Positions 25,869 to 33,883 of a DNA stretch of 64,000 nucleotides are shown here, one piece after another. The translations under genes were made by a program, and so were the position numbers. Source of the DNA: an uncultured Pelagibacteraceae bacterium (lineage in GTDB: Bacteria; Pseudomonadota; Alphaproteobacteria; Pelagibacterales; Pelagibacteraceae); assembly GCA_902635545.1 (NCBI GenBank), contig CACPOL010000001.1:124001-188000 (forward strand), in the 5' to 3' direction. Numbering within the stretch: position 1 is the first letter of the stretch; the number at the start of each line of letters is the position of its first letter. The notes beneath the pieces are model-generated. The model was not told the DNA's origin. It made no database searches and worked only from the letters and a program-made list of their open reading frames with translations.

Positions 25869-27992
25869 TTAATCTAAACCAAGAAGTTTTTTTCTATGCT
25901 CAGCCCAAGTTCTAATTAGATTATCGACAGCTAATCCTATAAAAGCAACACACAAACCAAGCATTAATCCGTTACCTGTTCCTTGTCTATCAGATAGAGC
26001 TTTAAGAATATATTGCCCAAGATCTGTTGTTCCAATCATAGCTCCAATGATTACCATAAACAAAGCAAAAACTACTGTTTGATTAATTCCTAACATCATA
26101 TGTGGAAAAGCAAGCGGCAACTCAATTTTTAGCCATCTTTGCAATCTGTTAACACCCGACATAGACCCTGCATCATGTAATGCTGTTGGGACGCTTCTTA
26201 AACCTTCGATAGTGTATCGTGTAGCAGGTATAGTTGCATAAATTATCACAGCAATTAAGACAGATGTATCTGTAACTCCAAAAAGCATGATTACAGGAAT
26301 TAAATAAATAAATGATGGAAAAGTCTGCAAAGTATCGCAAACACCAAGAGTTATTCTCGTGCTGGTTTTTGTTTGTGCACTAAAAGTACCAATGATAATT
26401 CCAAGTATACCTGAAACTATTACGCCGAAAGTTGCCATATACATCGTAATTAATGCCCTATCCCACCATTCGGTTAAGGCAATAAACAATGTAAAGCTTC
26501 CAACAATTAAAGCAGATCTAATTCCACCAATTATGTAACCTGCTCCCATAAATAAAACAAAAGTTGCAACTATTGGCATTCTTAAAAAAGCATTTTTCAT
26601 TGGTATCAAAACTTCTACTATAAGCCAGGTATTGAATATTTTAAGAGTGTCAAAAAAATTATCTAATATCCAATCAACACCAGCATTCCAAAAAGCCTCT
26701 GTTGAAATACCTTTGTTATGCGGAACAATAAAAAAATAATTAAAACCCTCTTTAAATAAAAAAGTACCTAGGAAAGAAAAAACATATCCAACTACAACTA
26801 CTCCAGAAAATATGTATAAATATTTATGTTTTTCAAAAGGTGTAGGGTTTTCAAAATAATTTTTTTGTTTATTAGCCCAAGCTAAAGATAATTTATCTAA
26901 TAATACAGCTATTAAAGTAATACAAACTCCAGCCTCCAGGGCTAATCCTATTCTAAGTTGATTTAGTGCAAGCAACAAATTCCACCCAAGACCTTTTGCT
27001 CCTATAAATGAAGCTATAACAGCCATAGCCAAACATTGCATTATTACCTGATTTACTCCAATCAAAATATCTCTTCTGGCAGTTGGGATTAATACTTCCG
27101 ACAATAGTTGATAATCAGTACAACCACTCATTTTTCCTGCCTCTATTACTTCCGGTGAAACTTTCCTTAGTCCTAATAAAGTTAATCTTACCATTGGGGG
27201 GGTTGCAAAAATAATTGTTGCTATTGCGCCAGCGTGATCTCCTATTCCAAATAGCACCATAATCGGCACAAGATAAGAGTAATGAGGCATTGTTTGAGCT
27301 ACATTAAGAAGTGGATTAAGAATTTTTTCTACTCTTTTGCTTTTATAAGCCCATATCCCAAAACCAAGTCCTAATATGAAAGATATCGGAGCGGCTACCA
27401 TTACAAATGATAAAGTTTGCATTGACGGTTTCCATTGACCAAAAGCGGAAATATAAATCATTGTAATAGCTGCAAATATTGCAAGATTTTTTCCACTAAG
27501 TTTGTGACCTAATAAAATTGCTCCACCAGCAACAATAGTCCATGGAAGACCGGGTAATTTTGCCCAAGGATATGTACTTATAAAATCCCAACTTGTGAAA
27601 GCTACAATAGTTTCTACTCCTCCAATTAAAATTTCACGAATAAACTGAATTAAAAAAAGCATTGAACTTGAGATTAATCTCGTAATATGTAGAACTAATG
27701 GACGTGTTTTAGTTTCTTGAACACTGGTATCAAAATACTCAATTGGGAGCCACTCATTCAATAAAAAATATACAGAGTCATTAATCCAACCAGGCATCCA
27801 TGCAATAAATGCTGGTAATCTCCAGAAAACACTATATCTAGGTTGTTCCAACTTATCTTTATCAATAAATTCTGTTCCTGCCTTAGCAAACTCATATCCC
27901 TCTGGTATTTGTATTGCAAAACATAAGCCAAAAAAAACTATTAATAATAAAATCCATTGAGCAGCCTTGGGATATTTTTTTATAATTTCCAT
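25869..27992 (-). CDS. proW: Glycine betaine ABC transporter permease, duplicated and fused
   Basis: This inner-membrane permease of 707 aa consists of two complete ProW/OpuAB-type permease domains in one chain. The coupling (EAA) loops are seen twice: VIEAGKMSGCTDYQLLSEVLIP in the first half and LHDAGSMSGVNRLQRWLKIELP in the second, each followed by a GLG/DLG turn. Single-domain ProW is normally a homodimer, so the fusion would give a complete pore with two non-identical halves. It is 2 bases downstream of proV. SAR11 betaine transporters are reported to be high affinity and to accept several osmolytes (established knowledge). Confidence 0.94.
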   Translation of the reverse strand: MEIIKKYPKAAQWILLLIVFFGLCFAIQIPEGYEFAKAGTEFIDKDKLEQPRYSVFWRLPAFIAWMPGWINDSVYFLLNEWLPIEYFDTSVQETKTRPLVLHITRLISSSMLFLIQFIREILIGGVETIVAFTSWDFISTYPWAKLPGLPWTIVAGGAILLGHKLSGKNLAIFAAITMIYISAFGQWKPSMQTLSFVMVAAPISFILGLGFGIWAYKSKRVEKILNPLLNVAQTMPHYSYLVPIMVLFGIGDHAGAIATIIFATPPMVRLTLLGLRKVSPEVIEAGKMSGCTDYQLLSEVLIPTARRDILIGVNQVIMQCLAMAVIASFIGAKGLGWNLLLALNQLRIGLALEAGVCITLIAVLLDKLSLAWANKQKNYFENPTPFEKHKYLYIFSGVVVVGYVFSFLGTFLFKEGFNYFFIVPHNKGISTEAFWNAGVDWILDNFFDTLKIFNTWLIVEVLIPMKNAFLRMPIVATFVLFMGAGYIIGGIRSALIVGSFTLFIALTEWWDRALITMYMATFGVIVSGILGIIIGTFSAQTKTSTRITLGVCDTLQTFPSFIYLIPVIMLFGVTDTSVLIAVIIYATIPATRYTIEGLRSVPTALHDAGSMSGVNRLQRWLKIELPLAFPHMMLGINQTVVFALFMVIIGAMIGTTDLGQYILKALSDRQGTGNGLMLGLCVAFIGLAVDNLIRTWAEHRKKLLGLD

Positions 27993-27994
27993 AA

Positions 27995-29035
27995 CTATTT
28001 TTGTTTTTCTTTTTCAGTCCTGAAAACTGTTTGAATTATTTTTGACGGTTTAACACTTCCGATAATATTATTGTTTGAGTCTAAAACATGGGCAGGTTTT
28101 TCTTGACTTAAAATTTTTTCAGCAACAGTTTCAATTATAGCATCTTTTGAAACACTAATATTATCACTTTCTTTTTCATTTATAGATTTATCCATTATTG
28201 ACTCAATCTTTAGTACTTTTTCTCGTGGCACTTCCTCTGTAAATTTTCTGACATATTCTGTTTTTGGATTTAAAACAATATTTGCTGGTGTATCTAATTG
28301 TTCAATCAAGCCATCTTTCATAATTGCAATTCTATCAGCAAGTCTTAGCGCTTCATCAAAGTCATGGGTAATAAATAAAATAGTTTTATTTAAAACCCCC
28401 TGAAGTCTTAAAAATTCATCTTGCATTTCTTTTCTTATTAGAGGATCTAATGCTGAAAAAGGTTCATCTAAAAACCAAATATCTGGTTCAACAGCTAATG
28501 AACGAGCTATTCCAACTCTTTGCTGTTGTCCGCCTGATAATTCTCTTGGAAAATAATTTTCTCTTCCCTTTAATCCTACTAATTCAACCATTTCCATTGC
28601 TTTTTTTATACTTTCATCTGTTTCTCCTCCTTTGATCTGAAGTGGAAAAGCAATATTTTCCAAGACAGTTTTATGAGGAAGTAATGCAAAGCTCTGAAAA
28701 ACCATTCCCATCTTACTTCTTCTTAATTCAATTAATTGCTTATCATTCATTGCTAGCAGGTCTTGACCTTCAATATAAATTTTTCCTCCTGTTGCATCTG
28801 TTAATCGTGAAATACACCTTAACAATGTCGATTTTCCCGATCCAGATAATCCCATGACGACAAGCATTTCTCCTTTTGCAACTTCAAAAGACGCGTTGTT
28901 TACACCTACTATACATCCTGCATCTTGAAATTCTTTTGCATCTACTTGCCCATTTGAGTTTTGAAGCATTTTTTTAGCATTTTCTCCAAAAATCTTATAA
29001 ACAGACTCACATTTAATTACAGGTGTTGATGTCAT
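27995..29035 (-). CDS. proV: Glycine betaine ABC transporter ATP-binding protein
   Basis: This 346-aa ATPase energises uptake of glycine betaine and similar compounds. It has Walker A GLSGSGKST (residues 62-70), signature LSGGQQQRVG, Walker B WFLDEPFSALD and an H-loop FITHD. An N-terminal insertion typical of ProV/OpuAA (about residues 18-40) is present. The C-terminal regulatory part, where E. coli ProV has two CBS domains, is short here (after about residue 270), so osmosensing through tandem CBS domains is probably reduced or lost. It sits between a small membrane protein gene and proW. Confidence 0.94.
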   Translation of the reverse strand: MTSTPVIKCESVYKIFGENAKKMLQNSNGQVDAKEFQDAGCIVGVNNASFEVAKGEMLVVMGLSGSGKSTLLRCISRLTDATGGKIYIEGQDLLAMNDKQLIELRRSKMGMVFQSFALLPHKTVLENIAFPLQIKGGETDESIKKAMEMVELVGLKGRENYFPRELSGGQQQRVGIARSLAVEPDIWFLDEPFSALDPLIRKEMQDEFLRLQGVLNKTILFITHDFDEALRLADRIAIMKDGLIEQLDTPANIVLNPKTEYVRKFTEEVPREKVLKIESIMDKSINEKESDNISVSKDAIIETVAEKILSQEKPAHVLDSNNNIIGSVKPSKIIQTVFRTEKEKQK

Positions 29036-29081
29036 AATTATATTTCATATATTTATACTATTATTATACACAAATAACTCA

Positions 29082-29606
29082 TTAAAAATTTTTAATAAAA
29101 TAAACCCTTGTATCAATACTTGTTTTTAAAAAACCTAATGCTTCACCTTTAACAGTTACTGAATTAGACGAGCCTTCTAATGGTTTGACTGTAAATTGAG
29201 CAAAACATTTACTTTTATTATCATCCCAATTAACAGAATATTTTCCAGTAGTACCTCCATTAGCATTGTACAAATTAAATGCTTTGCTATCAGTAATATT
29301 TGCTCCCATAATTGCTCTTTGGGTAATAATCTTTGTATTATTACAAACTGTTTTATATTCATTTGGTGATAATCTTTTACCTTTTTTAGAGTCATAAAAT
29401 GTTAAAACACCTCTTGGTAAAGTTGCAATTAATTCATTTGCTTTTTCTTGAACTTTTTTTTGTTCGGCAATTTTTAATTCAGCATTTTTATCTGGTCCAT
29501 AAAAAACATTTAGTAAAAAAAAAATGAAAAATATTGTTATTATTAAAGTAATTAATCCAATTGAATTTTTTAAACCCTCTGGTAAATGATAAAGTTTATT
29601 TAACAT
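29082..29606 (-). CDS. Small membrane-anchored hypothetical protein
   Basis: This protein of about 174 aa has one transmembrane helix (IGLITLIITIFFIFFLLNVFY), a short charged, probably coiled segment (AELKIAEQKKVQEKANEL) and a globular, probably periplasmic domain ending in a beta-rich part (TVKGEALGFLKTSIDTRVYFI). I do not recognise the domain. The start at 29606 is preceded closely by AAGGAG; an ATG at 29618 is an alternative. It overlaps the MORN gene and precedes proV, so it is likely an accessory envelope component of this transporter operon. Confidence 0.65.
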   Translation of the reverse strand: MLNKLYHLPEGLKNSIGLITLIITIFFIFFLLNVFYGPDKNAELKIAEQKKVQEKANELIATLPRGVLTFYDSKKGKRLSPNEYKTVCNNTKIITQRAIMGANITDSKAFNLYNANGGTTGKYSVNWDDNKSKCFAQFTVKPLEGSSNSVTVKGEALGFLKTSIDTRVYFIKNF

Positions 29607-29982
29607 AGTCTCCTTCATTCCAGGTGCCTTTTAAAACTCTACCATCTGCCCACGTAAAAATACCTGGACCGTGCATTTTGTTATTTTTCCATTCACCAGA
29701 AAAAGAGGAGCCATCTGGAAATTTTAAAGTTCCTGTACCGTGCCACTTGCTATCATTAAACTCACCTTCGTATATGTATCCATTTGGCCAAGTTTCAATT
29801 CCCTTTCCTTTTTTTGAACCATTCTGCCATTGACCTACATATGTAGTTTTGTCAGTATAAGTCCAAGTGCCAAATCCATTATTACAATCGCCATCTGTAC
29901 ATCCTGATTTTTTAGCAAAACTATTGTTTGAAATTACAAAACTCAAAAAAATGAATACAAAAAATTTTTTCATATATTTCAT
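29596..29982 (-). CDS. Exported MORN-repeat protein
   Basis: This 128-aa protein has a signal peptide (MKYMKKFFVFIFLSFVISNNSFA) followed by about four MORN repeats, each roughly 23 residues: units ending near YVGQW, YEGEF, FSGEW and LKGTW. MORN repeats form extended beta-hairpin arrays that bind membranes or proteins. Cys in SGCTDGDCNNGF could form a disulfide in the periplasm. It lies between the substrate-binding gene opuAC, after that gene's terminator, and the small membrane protein upstream of proV. A role in the transporter or envelope is suggested only by position. Confidence 0.82.
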   Translation of the reverse strand: MKYMKKFFVFIFLSFVISNNSFAKKSGCTDGDCNNGFGTWTYTDKTTYVGQWQNGSKKGKGIETWPNGYIYEGEFNDSKWHGTGTLKFPDGSSFSGEWKNNKMHGPGIFTWADGRVLKGTWNEGDYVK

Positions 29983-30000
29983 AAAATTATACCAAAATTA

Positions 30001-30030
30001 AAAAAAAATCCCCCCTAGTAAAACTAGGGG
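30001..30030 (-). terminator. Intrinsic terminator after opuAC
   Basis: On the minus strand an 8-bp stem CCCCTAGT/ACTAGGGG with a 3-base loop is followed by GG, A and a run of eight or more T. It lies 36 bases beyond the opuAC stop and before the MORN gene. It would let the binding protein be made in excess over the membrane and ATPase subunits, which are read by leakage or from another promoter. Confidence 0.85.
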
Positions 30031-30065
30031 AGAATTTAAAATTAATTAATGTTTAATCAAAGTGA

Positions 30066-31031
30066 TTATTTAGTCCACTTCTCCCAAACATTTTTATTGT
30101 CAGCTAACCATTTTTTTGCAGCATCTTCATGAGACATTTTATCTTCGTCAACTAAAGCTGCCATCGCACCAATTTGACTAGTGTTAAATGACAATTTTTT
30201 AAACATTGCTGCTGCTGCTGGATGTGTTTTTGGGAAGTTCTCATTAACAGCTTTTTTTAAATAACCGTCTGGAGCTCCACATTTACCATCACCTCCGTCA
30301 ACTGGTCTACATCCATCATAGTACGGTGGAAAATCTATAAATGTAAAACCTTTTCCATCTGTAAAGTTTGGAGTCCAGTTAAAAATGATTGTCCCTCTGC
30401 CTTCTTTTTCAGCAGCTTTAAGTTCAGCCCATAATGCATCTGCACCACCTGCAAACTTAACAGTCCATAGATCTCCTAATCCCAAAGCTTCAATTCTTTG
30501 AGGAATCAAATCACCATGCCAACTTTGAGGACCTTCTAACATTCGTCCTTTTCCACCAGAGTCTGGAGTTGCAAAATTTTTTGCACATTCAGGACTCTTT
30601 AAAGCGTTCCAATCTGGAAGTCCTGGGCAATATTTAGCTGCCCAATCTGGATAACCCATATCTTCAATTGTTCTTGCTTCATGGTCACCCCAATCAAGTA
30701 CGCCACCTTTATCTCTTGCAGTATCAAAAGATTTTCCAAAAGCTGATTCCCAAACCTCATGTGAAATTGTTACATCACCAATTCTAATTGATTCATAAAC
30801 AGCTTGTGAATCTGCTGGAACATATTTAACATTATTTCCCATAGACTCAAAAATTCCACCTATAACGTGGGCCATAACTACTTGGCTTGACCAATTATGA
30901 GTTGGAATTACAATAGGTTGGCTACTGTCGCCAGATTTCTTTGCTGTTTTATCTCCTCCACCCATGAAGAAAACAAGACCAGCAATAACTATAATCGCAC
31001 CGATAATTAACGGTAAAGATTTATTTTTCAT
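30066..31031 (-). CDS. opuAC: Glycine betaine ABC transporter substrate-binding protein
   Basis: This 321-aa ProX/OpuAC-type periplasmic binding protein has an N-terminal hydrophobic segment (residues 5-24, IIGAIIVIAGLVFFMGGG) that may serve as anchor or signal. Several Trp residues fit a quaternary-amine cage: THNWSSQ, VWESAF, SWHGDL and FNWTPNF. Homologues bind glycine betaine, and SAR11 homologues are reported to accept several methylated osmolytes. A strong GGAGGG Shine-Dalgarno precedes the ATG and a good promoter lies at 31062-31090; a terminator follows. High expression is expected. Confidence 0.94.
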   Translation of the reverse strand: MKNKSLPLIIGAIIVIAGLVFFMGGGDKTAKKSGDSSQPIVIPTHNWSSQVVMAHVIGGIFESMGNNVKYVPADSQAVYESIRIGDVTISHEVWESAFGKSFDTARDKGGVLDWGDHEARTIEDMGYPDWAAKYCPGLPDWNALKSPECAKNFATPDSGGKGRMLEGPQSWHGDLIPQRIEALGLGDLWTVKFAGGADALWAELKAAEKEGRGTIIFNWTPNFTDGKGFTFIDFPPYYDGCRPVDGGDGKCGAPDGYLKKAVNENFPKTHPAAAAMFKKLSFNTSQIGAMAALVDEDKMSHEDAAKKWLADNKNVWEKWTK

Positions 31032-31061
31032 ATTATTACCCTCCTATATATATAGAGAGTT

Positions 31062-31110
31062 AGTATGAGCTTAAGTAAATGGATAGTCAACAGATAGATA
31101 TTTATATAAT
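31062..31110. promoter_or_regulatory. Divergent promoters for opuAC and the DUF1989-GcvT gene
   Basis: Minus strand: TTGACT (31090-31085), 17-base spacer, CATACT (31067-31062), reading into opuAC. Plus strand: a perfect -10 TATAAT (31105-31110), without a convincing -35, 23 bases before the ATG of the DUF1989-GcvT gene, whose leader would be short and lacks a Shine-Dalgarno. The -35 of one lies next to the -10 of the other, so one regulator could control both directions. Confidence 0.45.
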
Positions 31111-31132
31111 ATAAAAATAAATTATTTAAAAT

Positions 31133-33472
31133 ATGTTGTTAACTACAAGAGATATTAAAGAACCTGGATTAAATGTCCTACCACCTGGAGTTGAAAGACA
31201 TGTAATTAATGCTGGTGGAATAACGGGTATACAAATTTTTCCAGATGACGAAATAGAATTAATAAACGATGAGGGAAATCAAATTTGTGAAATAACCTGT
31301 TTTAACAAAGATGGAAAATGTCAACTTGAAATATTAAACTTAAAAGAAAGTAGAAGCGCAAATTCCATTTTAGAGATATTAAGTAACAAAGATGAAAAAA
31401 CTTTAGCAACAAATCTTCAACTAAAAAAAAGAAAATTAAATATTAAAAATTCAAAAACATCGATTTTGTTTGATAGAGATACGCCCAGTGGTGAGAAAAC
31501 TAAATTAAAAGCAAGAGATGAATGTTACGTAATTTTAGCTGCTCCTAAAAATCAAATGTCAATAAGTGATCAAAATCCATCAAGTGATTTAACAATATTT
31601 ATTAAAAGATCTAAAATTACTAATGATAAAGAACTTACTGTTATTCCTGATCCTGTTTATGAGCCTAATTATGAAAAAAATATCGATAGGCAAACTTGTA
31701 TTTCCTATCAGGTTAAAGAAGGAGATTATATACAAATTATAAGTCCAGCAGGAAGACAATGTTCAGATTTTGTAGCGTTCGATACAAAAAAACTTGATAA
31801 AGGTTTAGAGAAAGGTCTTGATTGGCAAACGACTAGAACTTTTATGGGTAATACTTTTCCAGGGCCAGGATTATTTTCAAAATTTTATGATACAGACCAC
31901 GAACCTTTGGTAGAAGTAATTAGAGATACAGTAGGTAAACATGATACTTTTAATTTAGCTTGCACTTCAAAATATTATGAAGATTCTGGTTACTTTGGAC
32001 ATCCTAACTGTTCAGACAATCTTAGTAATTCTATGTCAAAATATGGTATTCAAAAACAAAAAGGATGGCATGCAATAAATTTATTTTTTAATACTTCTGC
32101 TGTCGGTTTAAATTCTGTAATTTCAGATGAGTCTTATGCTAGACCTGGTGACTATGTAATGTTTAGAGCTTTAAAAGATCTCACTATTGGAACTACTGCA
32201 TGCCCAAGTGATATTGATGCATGTAATTCGTGGAATCCAACTGATATTTTTGTTAGAACTTATGACAAAAATAAAGAATTTTCAAAATCTTTTGCTTTTA
32301 GAATGAAAACAGACTCTGAAAAAAAACTAACAAGAAATTCTGGTTTCCATAAAAGAACTTCAAAATTAACAAGAAACTTTATTGACGCTAGAGGTTTTTG
32401 GTTGCCTAATGATTATACTAAACATGGAGTCGTTGAAGAATATAACGCCTGCAGAGAAAAAGCTGTATTAATTGATTTATCATCTTTAAGAAAATTTGAA
32501 ATTATTGGGCCGGATGCTGAGGAGTTAATGAATTATACATTAACTAGAAATATTAAAAAACTTTCTGTTGGGCAGGTTGTTTATTCTGCTATGTGTTATG
32601 AAAATGGAATGATGTTTGATGATGGAACATTATTAAAGTTAAGTGAAACTGGTTTTAGATGGATTTGTGGGGATGAGTATGCTGGTGAATGGTTAAAAGA
32701 AGTGGCTAAGAAAAAAAACTTTAAGGCAAATGTAAAAAACTCAACAGATCAAATTAGCAATGTTTCTATTCAAGGACCTAAAAGTAGAGAAATTTTGAAA
32801 AAATTAATTTTTACTCCTCCTACCCAGCCATCGATAGATGAATTAGAATGGTTTAGGTTTACAATTTGTAGAATTGAAGATCTCCAAGGTATTCCATTGA
32901 TTGTTTCCAGAACAGGTTATACTGGTGAACTTGGTTATGAAGTATGGTGTCATCCAAAACATGCACCCGAGGTATGGGATAAACTTATGGAAGCTGGAAA
33001 AGATCACGGTTTAATTCCTGCGGGATTTGCCGCTTTAGATAAATTAAGAATTGAGGCAGGTTTGATTTTATTTGGTAATGAATTTGATGGTCAACAAGAT
33101 CCCTTTGAAGCTGGGATTGGTTTTGCGGTTCCACTAAAAACAAAAGAAGAGGATTTTATAGGAAAAGAAATTTTAAAAGAGAGAAAAGCTAATCCACAAA
33201 AAAAACTTGTCGGTTTAGAACTTATTGGAAAAGAACATGCCGGCCATGGTGATTGTGTTCATGTTGGTAGATCACAGGTTGGAATAGTTACAAGTGGTTG
33301 CTTATCGACAACTCTTAACAAAAATATAGCATTATGTAGAATTGATACTCAATATTCAGAACCTGGAACAGAAGTTGAAATTGGAAAAATTGATGGTCAT
33401 CAAAAAAGAATTTCAGCAAAAGTTGTAAGTTTCCCTCACTTTGACCCTAAGAAGACTAGAGTAAGATCTTAA
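31133..33472 (+). CDS. Tandem DUF1989-like plus GcvT-type fusion protein
   Basis: This 779-aa multidomain protein has three parts. Residues 1-165 are beta-rich and begin like a DUF1989 domain (FPDDEIELINDEGNQICEI). Residues about 185-400 form a clear DUF1989 (urea carboxylase-associated) domain: AGRQCSDFVAFD near 206, GHPNCSDNLS near 288, TACPSDIDACN near 354. From about 417 to the end is a GcvT-type THF-dependent aminomethyltransferase domain (LIDLSSLRKFEIIGPDAE; SRTGYTGELGYEVW; AALDKLRIEAG). It probably moves a methyl group from a nitrogen compound to THF; the substrate is unknown. It diverges from opuAC and overlaps the next gene by one base (TAATG). Confidence 0.85.
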   Translation: MLLTTRDIKEPGLNVLPPGVERHVINAGGITGIQIFPDDEIELINDEGNQICEITCFNKDGKCQLEILNLKESRSANSILEILSNKDEKTLATNLQLKKRKLNIKNSKTSILFDRDTPSGEKTKLKARDECYVILAAPKNQMSISDQNPSSDLTIFIKRSKITNDKELTVIPDPVYEPNYEKNIDRQTCISYQVKEGDYIQIISPAGRQCSDFVAFDTKKLDKGLEKGLDWQTTRTFMGNTFPGPGLFSKFYDTDHEPLVEVIRDTVGKHDTFNLACTSKYYEDSGYFGHPNCSDNLSNSMSKYGIQKQKGWHAINLFFNTSAVGLNSVISDESYARPGDYVMFRALKDLTIGTTACPSDIDACNSWNPTDIFVRTYDKNKEFSKSFAFRMKTDSEKKLTRNSGFHKRTSKLTRNFIDARGFWLPNDYTKHGVVEEYNACREKAVLIDLSSLRKFEIIGPDAEELMNYTLTRNIKKLSVGQVVYSAMCYENGMMFDDGTLLKLSETGFRWICGDEYAGEWLKEVAKKKNFKANVKNSTDQISNVSIQGPKSREILKKLIFTPPTQPSIDELEWFRFTICRIEDLQGIPLIVSRTGYTGELGYEVWCHPKHAPEVWDKLMEAGKDHGLIPAGFAALDKLRIEAGLILFGNEFDGQQDPFEAGIGFAVPLKTKEEDFIGKEILKERKANPQKKLVGLELIGKEHAGHGDCVHVGRSQVGIVTSGCLSTTLNKNIALCRIDTQYSEPGTEVEIGKIDGHQKRISAKVVSFPHFDPKKTRVRS

Positions 33473-33822
33473 TGACAAAAACAACCAAAGATTTATTGGA
33501 ATTTTGGGAAGATCAAATGAAACTTTCTCATACATCTAGTAATTATTTTTTTAGAAAGTCTCCTTCGCATTATCACATGATGCTTCTAGTTATGCATGCA
33601 TATAAATATAAAGAGGATCTAACAGTTGAAGAACTGAAGACAAAATTGTTTAAAACATCTCGACCAAAGTCTGCTTTGATGATTAATGAGGCGTGTGAAA
33701 AAGGTTTTTTTTTCTTAGAAAAAACTTCGGGTGATCAAAGAAAAAAACACATTAAACCAAGTGAATCTTTTATTGAAGAGTTTAATAGATATCTGGAAAC
33801 ATTAAAAAATCTAAGCTTCTAA
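33472..33822 (+). CDS. Small winged-helix-like (MarR-type?) protein
   Basis: This 116-aa protein has a helical N-terminus (TTKDLLEFWEDQMKLSHTSS), a likely helix-turn-helix (LTVEELKTKLFKTSRPKSALMINEACEKG) and a wing-like beta segment (FFFLEKTSGDQRKKHIKPS) followed by a C-terminal helix, which is the order of MarR-like proteins. It is translationally coupled to the DUF1989-GcvT gene (TAATG) and is probably a local regulator of the divergent opuAC/island promoters. The fold is inferred from pattern, not from a strong signature. Confidence 0.6.
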   Translation: MTKTTKDLLEFWEDQMKLSHTSSNYFFRKSPSHYHMMLLVMHAYKYKEDLTVEELKTKLFKTSRPKSALMINEACEKGFFFLEKTSGDQRKKHIKPSESFIEEFNRYLETLKNLSF

Positions 33823-33883
33823 AGAAAAAGTAATTAATTACTTATAAATTTTATATATATAAAAAATTATATATTTACGTATC

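Noticed and set aside
31133-33472. DMSP demethylase DmdA
   Set aside because: DmdA is a single GcvT-type protein of about 370 aa; this one is a 779-aa fusion with DUF1989-like domains, so the name is not justified.
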